Origin: Pseudoalteromonas luteoviolacea NCIMB 1942
Lineage (GTDB): Bacteria; Pseudomonadota; Gammaproteobacteria; Enterobacterales; Alteromonadaceae
DNA: 64,000 bases
Reading direction: 5' to 3'
Assembly: GCF_001625595.1 (NCBI RefSeq)
Contig: NZ_AUXT01000181.1
Location: 94,816-158,815 of the forward strand
In this document: piece after piece, positions 26,069-39,500 of the stretch
Numbering within the stretch: position 1 is the first letter of the stretch
How the letters are laid out: each line of letters begins with the position of its first letter
Notes under the pieces: generated by a model
What the model was told of the DNA's origin: nothing
What the model saw: only the letters and a program-made list of their open reading frames with translations
Database searches by the model: none
Translations under genes and position numbers: made by a program

Positions 26069-29000
26069 TGTTATATTGCTCCGTGAGCGGTTTTAGGTAA
26101 TCGCGGTCGACTGCAAAGTTAGGTAGGTCGAATTGGGCCAATATGGCTTTTAGATTGTCTGTGGCGTATTGATGGTGGCCACCAGAGTCCATTCCTTGTT
26201 TGAAATACAGCTCAACAAAGCTGCGGACAAAGTTGTCATTCAGGGTGTCTTTCCAGTCCGTAAAATCAAGTGGTTGAATATCACAACCGAGCTCGTTAAA
26301 CCAATTGTAGATCTGTACAACATCGGTACTTTGGTCTGACACTAAATGGAAGTTACTGTTTTGTCCCGTCGCACCTTTTACAATGGCCGTGATACAGGTT
26401 GCCACGTAGTCCACCGGTACAATGTTCACCGCTAACTCTGATGCCGGGTAGGCGTGAATATTCAAACACGCACGATAAAACTTTAAAAACGCATCGTCGT
26501 TAATAAATGGTACCTCTGTGGTTGCCCATGTGATTGTGCCTGGGCGCAAAATATTCACCGGCACGCCGTGTCTTCTGGCCTCTGTGAACAAGGTCTCAGC
26601 CATGATTTTTGACTGCTCATACGTTAAATCTACCTCTCTCCATGGTACTACATGGGTTTGTTCAACTACGGGTTGTGGTACATCGGCAGGCAGCGCATGG
26701 TGTACTCCGATAGTCGAAATATAATGTACTGGTTTCACTTGGTGTGAACTTGCCAAGCGGATGATTTCGCGCGCACCTTCCACATTGGTTGGGTAGAGAG
26801 CTGACAGCGGATCCATCAAGTTAATGATTGACGCGTTGTGAATTATCACATCAACCTTTGCACTGAGGGCTTGATAGTCTGTGTCGCTTAGCCCAAAGTT
26901 GACTTCAGACATACTGCCGCTGACCACATGAATGCGTTCGTGCGGAATTTTTGTAGGCAAACCTTTTTCTGCTGCGGCTTGTTCTAAGCGTGAGAAGCCA
27001 TGTTGCACATCATCGCAGCGCATTAAACACACGATGTGATAATCACTTTTATCTAACATTTCGCGCAGTACATAGCTGCCCAAATAACCTGTGCTGCCAG
27101 TTAATAGCACTGTTTTAGGTTCAGAGTTTGGCTCGTACGCTAGGGCGTTTGCAAGGCCACTTAGCGCCTTGGTCGCCATATCGTTTAAATCAATGCTCTC
27201 TAGCCAAGCCTGTTTCGCCTCGTTTGCTTTGGCCAGAGCATCGGACATTTCACTGAATACGGCATGATTGAAAATGAGGTCAATATCTGCATCAAAGCCC
27301 GCCGCCAAAAACGCACTTAGCAGGTTGATAGCATTTAAGCTGGTACCACCAAGTTGGAAAAAGTCATCATGACGAGATACGTCACTCACCCCGAGCAGAT
27401 CGCGCCAGATTTGGGCAACGGTTTGTTCAACATGATTGTCTAGCGGTGCTTCAAATTGCGTTGTCAGCTGTTGCTGTAATTGCGTTAGTTGTACTTTCAG
27501 CTGTTTTCTATCGACCTTACTGTTTTGGCTCAGAGGTAATGTGCCTAAAGCAAAGTAATGCGTAGGCAGCATATATTTTGGCAGTTTATCATTGAGTAAG
27601 TCACCTAAATCACTGATCGCCATTTCGTTGTCAGCAGCGTCTTCGAGCACCAGCGCAGCTGCCAAGTTACCATCGGTAGATAGATTGACCACTGCAACAC
27701 TCTTTACCGCCGGATGTTTTGCAATGGTTGATTCAATTTCGCCGAGTTCTATACGGTGGCCATTTATTTTGATCTGACCATCTTCGCGCCCTTGAATGGC
27801 AATAATACCGTTGTCCATGATGCAGCCCAAATCACCTGAGCGGTAGAGTCTTTCTCCTGTGTGCGGGTGCTCAATGAACAGCTCTGCTGTCTTTTGTGCA
27901 TCGTTTAAATATCCCAATGCTAACCCATCACCGGCAATATACATCTCACCGGTGACCCAAGTTGGGCAGGGCTCTAGTCGGTCATTTAAAATGTGGATCT
28001 GATGGTTCGCCAACGGTTTGCCATATGGCACCGAGACCGAATCAGAGGCGATCTCTGTCACTGTGTGTTGTACACACCAAATAGCTGTTTCTGTCGGACC
28101 GCCTTGGCTGATTAAACTAATGTGTGGCAACTGTTGGACTACTTGATGTGCAAGTTGAACTGGGATCCAATCGCCAGAGAGCATTGCCAGCCTGAGCGAA
28201 CTAATATTTTGGTCCTCAGCCCAAGGTAAGCTGGTTATCAACATTTGCATTTGTGCCGGCACCGAATTCCAGAGGCTCACATTATGCTTGGCAATGACTT
28301 GATGCCAATGGTTTGGGTCGCCTCTTAATTCTTGATTTGGCAATACCAGTGTTGCGCCTGCAGAGAGCGTTCCGAAGATATCCCAAATTGAGAGGTCAAA
28401 CCCATAACTTACCAACCCTAAGGTTTTATCTTGGGAACTGACATCATACAAGCGGTTAATCTCAAGCACCGTATTCAGTGCGGCACCATGCGACAGTTGG
28501 ACCCCTTTTGGCTGACCTGTCGTACCCGAGGTATAAATTACATATGCAGGTGAGTCGACAAATGTTTGTTGCTGCCGGCGCTGCCCAAAAGCGTCCAATA
28601 GGTGTTTATAGTCTTGTTCAGGAATTGTTGGCAGCGTTTGATCAAATGGGATCACAGTCACATCTGGGCCAAACTCTTGAGCGAGATATAAAGATTCTGT
28701 CAGCACTATCTCGGCACCGGAATTGGCAATAATCGATTGCTGGCGTGCTAGGGGATGTTGCGCTTCAATGGGCACATATACACAATCGGCAAATAATACC
28801 GCAAACACCGCCGCAATTTGATGTCGACTTTTATCAGACACAATAGCAATGTGGTCACCAGGTTTGACGGAGTCTATAAAGGTTTGTCTGATCTGAATTG
28901 CTAACTCGGCGAGCTGTTGATAACTCATTTCACCGTTTTGGTCCTCTACCGCAACTTGATTTGGCGCTTGTAATGCGTGCTGTGCAAAGCCGGAGTGTAA

Positions 29001-30590
29001 GTACCCTTTAACGCGCTCTGCTTTGGTGTTGTTAAGCGCTGCAATATGCGCTTGTGTTTGCTCTGGCAAACTCACTGGGCTGGTGGACTGCCACAGTGCA
29101 TCGTTCTCAGCCAGTGCACGCAGTAGCTCACAAAATGCCTGATGTGCTTGCTCTATGACGCCATATTGGAAAATTCCTTGGCGGATGTCCCAGTCTACAA
29201 TCAGCTCACCAGCACGTTCCGTTGCTTGGCAATCCAACCAGACTTGTGGTGTTTGAGTAATGCCGTAACGCAGCTGTGCATCGTGCATAAATTGGTTGCT
29301 ATCTAGCTCATCACCAGATAAACCAAGGGTACTGGTGTACACAATCGGCACTATGGTGTTGCTTTGCTGGGTTTGGTTCATTGCACGAAGTACTTCAACG
29401 CCCGTAAAGTCGCTGTGCTCCAAATCGCGCCAAAGTTGCTGTTGCAACTGGCTTGCCCGCTGCGCAAAGCCCACTTGTGGATCAGGCGACACTCCCAATA
29501 CGTTGACTGCGATAAAGTCGCCAACTACACCACGCACATCTGGGTGCACATTAGCGCGGTTAAGCATGGTGAGATTCAAACAAAAATCAGGGCGACGTGA
29601 CCAGCGGCCAATCACTTCTGTAAATGCGGCCAACACAAGGCTAGAAGGTGTTAATTTGTGGCCTTTTGCTCGTTCACTAAGACGCTGCCACAGAGCGGGC
29701 TCTAGACTAAAATGCAAGCGAGAAAATGCGACATTTTCCTCGTTGCCTGTGCTTTTTGCGCGCGGTAACTCGGGTGGCGCAGGAAGCGTTTTAATGCGCT
29801 CCAACCAGTAGGCTTTGTGCTGCTCATAACGCTGCGCTGTTTTTGGATGCGCCAATAATGCTTTGCGCGCAATCACAATATCACGGTAAGAAACTCCCAG
29901 AGGCGCAAGTGCGCGCTCTGGATGATTGTATAACTCACCGAGTTCAGCGAGCATAATTTGAATACTGGCAAAGTCAGCTATAAGCAAATCGATAGAAAAA
30001 TGTAGTATTGACCCAGCACCAGTTTGGCTCAGGTGTAAGTCATACTGTGGCCATTTATCTGGTTGATAGTGGCGGTGAGCTAACTGTTCACGCAGGTCTA
30101 ACAGCTTATCTTGGCGAGTCTGCGGATCACACTCTGAAAATTCATGCACGCGGATCGCCTTTGGCGTAACCTGTGCGACAATTTGCTGGGTGCCATCAAG
30201 GTTGATGATGGCGCGCAGCATATCGTGGCGTTCAACCAACTTGTGCCATGCCGATTGCAGCCGTTTAGCATCAATATTAGGCAGGTCTAATTCAATGTAA
30301 CTGTGACAGCCAACGCCACCGAACTCGACGGCATTGTTACGCCCAACCAAGTAAGCGACCTGCAAATCTGTCAACGGAAACGGTTGATAGCGCTCGGCAT
30401 GATTAGGTTCTATGGCTGCCATTACTGGGTCACTTAAATAGTCGATAAGCGCTGCTTTATTGTCTTTTAGCTGTGTTTTAAGTGCTGGAGTCATTACCCC
30501 AGCAGGTGCTTTAAATTTTAGGTTGCCCTGATCGGCCCACAGGTAAACACCGCGGCTTTCAAAATCAGCAATAATACTGGCGATGGTCAT
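26061..30590 (-). CDS. NRPS: docking-Cy-A-PCP-thioester reductase
   Basis: 1509 aa. Residues ~1-55 form a TubC-type docking domain. Residues ~65-500 are a heterocyclization domain with the intact DxxxxDxxS motif (DLLIADFAS). Residues ~530-1010 are an adenylation domain (AYVIYTSGTTGQPKGV); its pocket residues read D-L-W-N-M-S-Q-I-W-K, close to the Cys code. Residues ~1045-1115 are a PCP with Ser in LGGTSL. Residues ~1150-1509 are a thioester reductase, with LLTGSTGYLGSYV for NADPH and YEQSK as catalytic Tyr/Lys. It adds and cyclizes the last residue, then releases the chain as aldehyde or alcohol. The ATG overlaps the previous NRPS stop by 4 nt. Confidence 0.88.
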   Translation of the reverse strand: MTIASIIADFESRGVYLWADQGNLKFKAPAGVMTPALKTQLKDNKAALIDYLSDPVMAAIEPNHAERYQPFPLTDLQVAYLVGRNNAVEFGGVGCHSYIELDLPNIDAKRLQSAWHKLVERHDMLRAIINLDGTQQIVAQVTPKAIRVHEFSECDPQTRQDKLLDLREQLAHRHYQPDKWPQYDLHLSQTGAGSILHFSIDLLIADFASIQIMLAELGELYNHPERALAPLGVSYRDIVIARKALLAHPKTAQRYEQHKAYWLERIKTLPAPPELPRAKSTGNEENVAFSRLHFSLEPALWQRLSERAKGHKLTPSSLVLAAFTEVIGRWSRRPDFCLNLTMLNRANVHPDVRGVVGDFIAVNVLGVSPDPQVGFAQRASQLQQQLWRDLEHSDFTGVEVLRAMNQTQQSNTIVPIVYTSTLGLSGDELDSNQFMHDAQLRYGITQTPQVWLDCQATERAGELIVDWDIRQGIFQYGVIEQAHQAFCELLRALAENDALWQSTSPVSLPEQTQAHIAALNNTKAERVKGYLHSGFAQHALQAPNQVAVEDQNGEMSYQQLAELAIQIRQTFIDSVKPGDHIAIVSDKSRHQIAAVFAVLFADCVYVPIEAQHPLARQQSIIANSGAEIVLTESLYLAQEFGPDVTVIPFDQTLPTIPEQDYKHLLDAFGQRRQQQTFVDSPAYVIYTSGTTGQPKGVQLSHGAALNTVLEINRLYDVSSQDKTLGLVSYGFDLSIWDIFGTLSAGATLVLPNQELRGDPNHWHQVIAKHNVSLWNSVPAQMQMLITSLPWAEDQNISSLRLAMLSGDWIPVQLAHQVVQQLPHISLISQGGPTETAIWCVQHTVTEIASDSVSVPYGKPLANHQIHILNDRLEPCPTWVTGEMYIAGDGLALGYLNDAQKTAELFIEHPHTGERLYRSGDLGCIMDNGIIAIQGREDGQIKINGHRIELGEIESTIAKHPAVKSVAVVNLSTDGNLAAALVLEDAADNEMAISDLGDLLNDKLPKYMLPTHYFALGTLPLSQNSKVDRKQLKVQLTQLQQQLTTQFEAPLDNHVEQTVAQIWRDLLGVSDVSRHDDFFQLGGTSLNAINLLSAFLAAGFDADIDLIFNHAVFSEMSDALAKANEAKQAWLESIDLNDMATKALSGLANALAYEPNSEPKTVLLTGSTGYLGSYVLREMLDKSDYHIVCLMRCDDVQHGFSRLEQAAAEKGLPTKIPHERIHVVSGSMSEVNFGLSDTDYQALSAKVDVIIHNASIINLMDPLSALYPTNVEGAREIIRLASSHQVKPVHYISTIGVHHALPADVPQPVVEQTHVVPWREVDLTYEQSKIMAETLFTEARRHGVPVNILRPGTITWATTEVPFINDDAFLKFYRACLNIHAYPASELAVNIVPVDYVATCITAIVKGATGQNSNFHLVSDQSTDVVQIYNWFNELGCDIQPLDFTDWKDTLNDNFVRSFVELYFKQGMDSGGHHQYATDNLKAILAQFDLPNFAVDRDYLKPLTEQYNNA

Positions 30591-33500
30591 ATTGTACCCT
30601 CTTCAAATAGTTCATCTGTGTCACAGGCCATGCCGCCTAGATCACGCCAAGCTTGTGTAATGGCAGCAGCCAAGCTGGCAATGCTTGGTGCGCTAAATAG
30701 CGTTGTGAGTGACAAAGATGTAGGAATAATGTGTTGTTGTTGCAGAGTTTGGATAAGCTGCGTTGCGCTTAAACTGTCACCACCTATGGCAAAAAAGTCA
30801 TCGTGGCGTGAGATCTGGGCGCGTTTTAATAGTGTTTGCCAGATCTCTGCAAGTTGTTGCTCAAGTTCGCCTTCTGGCGCTTCAAACTCGGCTTGTTCTA
30901 GATCCAATGCAATAAACTCAATGCTCAATTGCTTGCGGTCAATTTTACCGTTGGCGCTTAGTGGCAGTGTTTCGAGTTCTAATAAGTGACTGGGCACCAT
31001 GTATTCAGGTAATTGCTGCTCAAGTTGTGTGGTAATTGCCTGTGCATCCAGCGTGGCAAGTGCGTCTTTAACAAAGGCGGCAACGAGCTTTTTCGGCTCA
31101 CCAATTGTCAGGGCTACACCGCGGCTTACGCCTTCAACGTGTGCAAGAGCTGCGTCAATTTCACCGAGCTCAATACGGTGTCCACGCACCTTAACTTGGT
31201 GGTCAATTCGGCCCAAAAACTCAAGGTTGCCATCCGGCCAGTAGCGGCCACGGTCACCTGTACGGTACCAACGCTTGCCATCTGTCATCACAAATCGTTG
31301 TGCTGTGAGCTTTTCATCGCCTCGATAGGCACTGGCAAGGCCAACACCACCAATCCAGAGTTCACCTGCAACCCAGTCTGGGCAGTCACGGCCAAATGGG
31401 TCTACCACACGGTACGTTTGATTGGGCAGTGGTTTACCATAAGGAATAGATGCCCAATGGGCTGGCAGTTCACCTTTGACTTCACAGGAGTTCGACCAAA
31501 TCGCTGCTTCAGTCGCGCCGCCCATCGCAATTAATGGGATTTGTGAGTGAGCTTTGGCTTGTAATCTTGGCGGTAAATCTAAGCCAATCCAATCACCTGA
31601 TAACATCACTTGCGTAAATGGCAGCGAACGTGCATCGTTTTCTGCCACCACCAATAACATGTCGAGCAATACCGGCACTGAGTTCCAGATAGTGACGTGA
31701 TGTTGATGCACCACCTCAAGCCAAGTTGACGCGTCTCTACGGTTATCTTCATTGAGCAACACCACACTACCACCGACGCTAAGCAGGCCAAATAGGTCGT
31801 ATACCGAGAGGTCAAAATCGAGTGCCGAAACGGCAAGTACTCGGCTATTGCTGTCGATAGCGTAGTGCTGATTAAGCTGGTCAATGGTGTTTGCAGTTGC
31901 CTGATGACACATTTCTACCCCTTTTGGCTCACCGGTGGAGCCCGAAGTAAAGATCACATAGGCAGGCGCATCTGTTGCTACCGTCAAGGGGGTTTCCAGT
32001 GGTATAAAGCCCGCTGCATCCGCCACATTGAGGCGAGTTACATTCTTCTCAACGTCTTGGTTGATGTGTGCTTCGTCCGTTAGTACCCAACGAATCCCCG
32101 CAGTGCGATGAATTTTTGCTTGGCGGCTGGTGGGTTGGTGCACGCCAATTGGCACATAGCAACCTCCGGCGGCCATAATGCCAAATACAGCGGCGACCTG
32201 CTCTATCCCTCTTGGTAAACTTACGGCCACCGGTTCACCCACTTCCAAACCTTGATGAGTAAGCAAGTGCGCGATACGCAGTGCTTTGTCTGCCAATTGG
32301 CCATAGGTCACCGTTTGTTCATCTGCAATGAGTGCAATGGCGTCTGGGTGCTGATGCGCATGGTCAAACATTGCCTGATGTAAAGTGCGAGGCGTTTGTT
32401 CGGCGCAGGTTTTGTTTACGCTGTTTCGCACCAGTTGCTGGGCTTCTGGCAATGTATGGCTAAATGGTGCGTCCGTTGATACGGCTAATTCGTCAAGTAG
32501 TGTTAAGAAGCGAGCAAACATATTGTCTAGCAAGTCAGCTGGGAACAGCGCGTCCACAGCATCCCAAGACAAAATTAGCTCGCCTCTGAACTCATACATT
32601 TGATGGTCTAGCCAAACCTGCGGGGTTGCCGACAATCCGCCGTCGGTAAACTGTGGCAAGTCTTCATTGAACGAGTCCGCCAACAAGTCATCGGCCATCC
32701 CTAACGTACTGGTAAAGACAATGGGTAGTGCCGCTGCGGTGCGCCCCATGGTTCGGCTGCGCTCTCTTTGCACCCAAACAGACGAAACCGCACGATGCTC
32801 AAGCACATCTGCAAGTTGGTTTTGCAGCTGCTTTGCATGATGGGCAATGGAACTTTGCTCGTCAGGGTGATAAGCAAGTGGCGCCAGTGAAGTAAAGTCC
32901 CCAACGATACTCCCCACTTCTGGATGTACATTTTGACGGTCAAAGAGGGTCAAGTTTAGCGTATGTGCATGGCCACCACTGTACTGACTGAGCACTTCCG
33001 CATAAGCACTAAGCACTAAAATACTCGGGGTAACACTGTGCGCGCGAGCCGCTTGTTTAATGGCTTGCCACTTGGCTTTTGGTAAGCGAGCACTGCGACG
33101 TGAGAATTCACTGTGTTCAATTTGTAGTGGATCTTGTGCCAGTGGCAGCGCCGCTGCATCTGGCAATGTGGCTAAACGTTCTTGCCAGTATGCCTGTGCG
33201 TCATCTATTGCTTGCTGATTGTCTTGAACTTGGGTCACATAGTCTCTAAAGGTCAAGGTCAGTGGTGCCAGCTCGGTATCTGGCGCTTGGTATAAAGTAG
33301 CAAACTCGCGCAATAGCAACATGATGCTATAGCCATCTAAGGTCATGTAATTAAACATCAAAGCTAGGCGCGTACGTTCAGTTTCACCTGCTTGATAACG
33401 TGCAACTTTAATCGTTATCGCATCATGCAAATGCTGGCTGTTTTGGGCTTGCCACCAAATGTTAATTTGTGCTCGTGCTTGGTCTAAACTTGCGTAAGTC

Positions 33501-36500
33501 GATGGGTCGATATCCAGTTTTGGTACGCTGCTTTGCTGTGACACAACCTGTTGATTATCGTCGCTCACCTGAGCGCGCAGCATGTCGTGACGTGCGTATA
33601 GCTTTTGCCATGCGTGCCTCATTCGCTCGACATCGAGGGTTAAGCCATCGAGTTCGAGCAAATAGTGGGTGCCACAATTAAGCGGGAACCCCGGCGTTTG
33701 ACCTAACCAATAGGCACTTTGCACCTCAGTCAGTGCAAATGGTTCAAACTGCTGTTTGGGATTGGCCACAATTTGCTGGCGATGTGTAGCTTGATGTATC
33801 TCCAGCGTAGCTGCAAATGCGCCTAGGGTTGGATTAGCAAACAAGGTACGCAAAGGCTGCTTAGTCGACAATCCTTGTTGGGCAAGCTGCGTTAGGAATT
33901 GGGTCGCGAGCAGAGAGTCTCCGCCTAGCGCAAAAAAGCTGCTTTCAAGGCCGACATCAGCAACCCCCAGTAAGTCTGTCCAAAGCTGTGCAACTTGAAT
34001 TTCGTTGTCTGTTTGTGGCGGTGTTACAGCCATTTCAACGTTGCTAAGTTGGCTGTCAAACTGAGCGGCAAGTTGCTTTCTATCTACCTTACCATTTGCA
34101 CTTAGTGGCAGTACCTCCACGGCCAGCAAATGACTCGGTACCATGTAATCTGGCAAGGCAAGGGCAAGTTCGGTGTTCACCGTATCACTATCAAGTGCAG
34201 TGTTTTCATTCATTACCAGTGCAGCGACCAACACTTTTGGCTCACCAATGGTTAGGGAAACTCCACGAGAAATCCCTTCAATGCGGCCCAGAGCCGTATC
34301 AATTTCACCCAGTTCAATACGGTGACCGCGCACTTTTACTTGGTGGTCAATTCGTCCTAAGAACTCGAGGTTGCCATCTGGCCAGTATCGGCCTCTGTCG
34401 CCGGTACGGTACCAACGCTTGCCCTTATATCTGATAAAACACTCAGCGGTGAGTTTTTCATCGCCTCGATAAGCGGTGGCAAGACCAGCGCCGCCTATCC
34501 ATAGCTCACCTGCAACCCAATCTGGGCAATCGCGCCCTTGCGCATCGGCCACGCGGTAAGTTTGGTTCGGTAGAGGCTTACCATAAGGAATGGAGTTCCA
34601 ATGCGTAGGAATATCGCCTCTCACCTCACAGAAGTTTGACCAAATGGCCGCTTCTGTTGCGCCTCCCATGGCAATAAGAGGTATATTGGCTTTGCTTTTA
34701 GCCTGTAAACGCGGTGGGATATCAAGGCCGATCCAATCGCCGGACAGCATGACTTGATTGAAAGGCAGTTGCTTATCATCTTGCTCTGCAACCACCAGCA
34801 ACATATCGAGCAGGACGGGGACAGAGTTCCAGACATTGACATTGTGTTGGTGAACGAGCTGTAACCATTGGCTGGCATCGCGGCGGTTTTCATCGCTGAG
34901 CAACACAGCCTGACCACCCACTCCGAGTAAGCCGAAAATGTCGTAGACAGACAAGTCGAAATCTAGTGCCGATACCGCTAATACGCAGCTGTGTTTATCA
35001 ATGTTGTAGGCTTGGTTGAGCTGATCTATGGTGTTTGCGGTTGCCTGATGGCACATTTCTACGCCTTTTGGTTCACCGGTAGACCCCGAGGTAAAAATGA
35101 TATACGCGGGGTGTTCCGGAGACACCTCCTCAGGTTTGGATAGCGGTGCACGCGCTGTTGCAACATCTAGCCTTGTCACCGAGTCGATGGATTCGAGGTC
35201 CAAGTGCTCGCTGTCTGTAAGGACGAGCCTAACCCCAGCTGTACGATGTATTTTTGCCTGACGATTGGCTGGCTGATGTATCCCGATTGGCACATAGCAA
35301 CCGCCAGCAGCCATTACTCCCAATACGGCAGCAATTTGATTTATGCCACGTGGCAAAGTGACTGCAACCGGTTCAGCTGGTTCGAGCTGGTGTTGCTGCA
35401 ATAGAGCGGCGATGCTTAGCGCCTGCTCACATAGCTGTGCATAACTGACACCCGAGTTTTCGAACACCAGTGCAGTGTCGTCAGGGTTTTGTTGAGCGTG
35501 AGCAAAAATAGCATGGTGCAAAGTACGCGATGATTGCGCACGTTCGGTGTGATTTACCGCTATGCGCGTATGCGCTTGTGCATCGGGCAGCGGCAATGAC
35601 ATTGCTTGTTCCCAGCTGCTGTGGCACAGCTCTTGTAGTGCGCTAACATAGCTATTGAACATGTTATCAATCATACCCGTTGGGAAGAGCGCATCCACCG
35701 CATCCCAAGACAAGATGAGTGCACCATCAAATTCGTATAATTGATGGTCGAGCCAAACTTGCGGTGTTTGTGACAAGCCACCCGGTACAATCTGTGGAAA
35801 ATCGCCATTGGAGTGTTCAAACAGACCGCCGCCAAGGCCCAAAGTGCTGGTAAATACTACCGGCAGTGCGGCAGATGTGAATGTGCCGTGGCGAGCTTGC
35901 TCGCGTTGGATCCAAATTGATGAAATCGCTTTGTGTTCAATGGCCTGTGCAATTTGTAACTGCGCTTCTTGCGCTTGTGCCAGCAACGAAGCCCCCGCGT
36001 TTGTACGATACGCAATGGGTGCCAATGTGGTGAAGTCACCAAATACTTTATTGATATCATTATGCGCGTCTTGGCGATCGAACAGGGTTAAATTGAGCGT
36101 GTGGTCGCCTTCGCTCCAACGTCTCAGTACATTACTATACGCCGTCAACAATAGTACTGAAGGCGTAATGCCATAAGATCTCGCTTTATTCTTAAGTGCT
36201 TGCCAAGTATCTGCATTGAGTTGTGCTTCGCGGCGCACAAATTCAGGCTTGGTAATACTTTGAGGATCTTGTGCCAACGGTAATTGTGGTGCAGGTGGTA
36301 AGGTATTAATCTGTTCACGCCAGTATGCTTCAGCGGCTGCTCGCTCTGCATCATCGTGTTGCACTTGGATAACATAGTCTCTAAATGAAACATTGATCTC
36401 AGGTAGGTGATAAGCGGGATCGTTGTACAGGCTAGAAAGCTGATCTAACAGCAATTTAATACTAAACCCATCTAACGTCAGGTAATCGAAAATAATCCCT

Positions 36501-39500
36501 AAACGGGTTTTATTGTCACCATAATGTACCGCACAAATACGGTGGTTAGGCAATGCGGCTGAATCACTTCGGTCGTGACTTTGTAGCGCTTGCTGACAAA
36601 TTTTACGCCAAAATTGATGGAGGTGATCCCGTGCAGCTTCGGTATGATTGTGTGTTTCTGAATTCAAACTCACTTGTGCAATAGACATCGCGGGTAAATG
36701 AGAGAGCAGTTGTTGCTGACCATCTGGGGTGATCACAGCGCGCAGCATCTCATGATGCTCAACGAGTTGATCCCAAGCCTTTTCCATGCGCTGTAGGTCG
36801 ACGTTTTCGCCTTCTAACTCAAGTAAATACAAGGTGCTACAGTTAAGCGGTAACCCTGGTGTTTGGCCCATCCAATAGGCGCGTTGTACCTCGGTGAGCG
36901 GAAATGGTGCAAAACGATTATCCAGATCCGGCACTACTTCTAGTTTTGGTACCGACACGACGCTGTCTAAACGTGCTGCATAGGCACCTAATTGAGGGGT
37001 CGAGAATAGGTCGCGCAGTGGCTTTGGAGATGCCAAGCCTTGTTGCTTAAGCTTTGCAATTAGCTGGGTGGCAATCAAGCTGTCTCCACCTAATTCAAAG
37101 AAATGGCTTTGCTGACCGATTTGCTCAACCCCCAGCAATGATTGCCAGATTTTAGCGAGGCATTTTTCGTTGTCCGTTTGCGGAGCTGTTAAACTCACTA
37201 CTGACTGTTGCTGTGTTTCAGCTAACTGATTTATAAGCGCTTTTCGGTCTACTTTGCCATTGGCACTGAGTGGTATCCTTTGTGCAAATTCGATATGACT
37301 TGGCACCATATAATCTGGCAGTAGCGTGTGTAATTGGCGTTGAATTGCCGTGCTGTCCAGCGCACTTTGAGCGGCCAAGACCACGACACTCGCTAGGCTT
37401 TTGGGTTCGCCAATGGTTACTGTAACCGCGCGCTGAACACCGTTGATGTTAGCTAGTGCGGTATCAATATCACCCAGTTCAATGCGATGCCCGCGTACCT
37501 TTACTTGATGATCGATGCGCCCTAAAAATTCAAGATTGCCATCAGGCCAGTAACGACCTTGGTCACCGGTGCGATACCAGCGCTCGCCATGTTGTTCAAC
37601 AAAGCGCGTTGCGGTTTGTGCGCTGTCGCCACGATAACAAGTGGCCAGACCCACACCGCCAATCCACAGCTCTCCTGGTACCCAATCTGGGCAGTCATGG
37701 CCGTGGCCATCAACAACGCGATATTTTTGGTTTGGTAGTGGCTTACCGTATGGGATTGAATGCCAATGAAGCGGCAGTGGCGCACGCACTTCACAGCTGT
37801 TTGACCAAATTGCTGCCTCGGTTGCACCACCCATGGCAATGATGGGTGGATTAGTGGCACTGATATGCTGTAGTCGTGGTGGAAGATCTAGGCCTATCCA
37901 ATCGCCAGATAACATCACCTGTTCAAAGTTCAACTGGCGGCTGTCTTGCTCTGCAGCTGTCAAAAGCATGTCTAGCAATATGGGTACAGTATTCCAAACT
38001 GTGACCTTGTGCTGATGCACCAACTCTAACCATGCTTGCGCATCACGGCGCTGTTGCTCATCAACCAGTACCAGCTGGCCGCCTGCGCTCAGCAAGCCAA
38101 AAATATCATAGACAGATAGGTCAAAATCCAACGCCGACACCGCAAGCGCGCTGCTATTTTCGCCGATTTGATAGTCTTTATTAAGCTGGTAAATGGTATT
38201 GGCGGTAGCCTGATGGCTCATTTCAACCCCTTTGGGTTCTCCGGTCGAACCCGAGGTAAAAATGATATATGCCGGACTTGTTGGGCTGGCAATAAAAGCT
38301 GATTGTAGTGGGTCGGCTTGTAGTGCTTGTTGAATATCAATGTGCTTTACTGATGCGTCATGTTCAGGGTCGCCATGTTCAGCGAGTACCAGTTTGATCT
38401 CGGCAGTGCGATGGATCTTCGCGCGTCTCGATTGGGGTTGGTGGATACCAATTGGCACATAACTGCCACCGGCTGCGAGCACGCCAAGTACCGCAATGAT
38501 CTGCTCCGCGCCCCTAGGCAGTGTCACGGCCACAGGTTCTGATTGACTCAGTCCTTGCTGCTGCAAATAGGCTGCGACACGCAGGGCATTTTCGGCGACA
38601 GTGGAATAGCTCAAGGGCTGGTTGTTGAATACCAAAGCCGTCTTATCAGGGTGTGTTTGAGCACCTTTAAAAAACATTTCGTGTAAAGTGTGCGGCGTAT
38701 ACGGCGCTGCTGTGTTATTAACTGCTGCTCGCTGGACTTGTTGATGGTGAGGTAACTCAACAAGATGCTGCGACCGCCATACGCTACTATTTGCCGCCAG
38801 TTTTTCAAGCAATGCGACATAGCTTGCAAACATGGTATCAATCAGTGAGTCTGGGAAGATCTCGTCTACTGCATCCCATGCCAACATTAACCCTTCATCG
38901 ACTTCGTACACTTGATGATCTAACCAAACCTGTGGGGTTTGTGAGATCATATAGTTAAATTGGCCCAGTACAGTGTCGTTTTGCGATAGCAGCGGGGTTC
39001 CTAAGTTACACGCAAATACAACTGGTGCGCTAACACCCTGCGCATAGCCGTGTTTGACTAGATCCCGCTGGATCTGAACGGCTGAATAATCACTGTGGGC
39101 AACATTTTGGTGAAATTGGTTTTGTATCACTTTTGCGTGGTCAATAAAGCCTTTTACGTCACTAAAATCGCAATCTAATAGCAACAAATTGGTGAAATCT
39201 GCAACCACATTTTCGATGCCTGGGTGCTGAGTTTTACGATCAAACAGCGGTAAGTTCAGAGTGAACTTTTGCTCAGCGCTATATTTTGCAAGCACATACG
39301 CGTAACTTGTGACAAGCAGCATGGCTGGCGTTACTTGGTGTTGTTGCGCCGTATTTTTAAGTGTTTGCCATTGGGTTTGCGTCAAGGTATGCAAGCGGCG
39401 AGCAAACGCTGGTTTTGCTACCGTCTGTGGATCGCAACGTAGTGGTAGCTGCGGGCCTGATGGCAGCGTGGCTAAACGCGTTTGCCAGTAGGCTTTGTCC

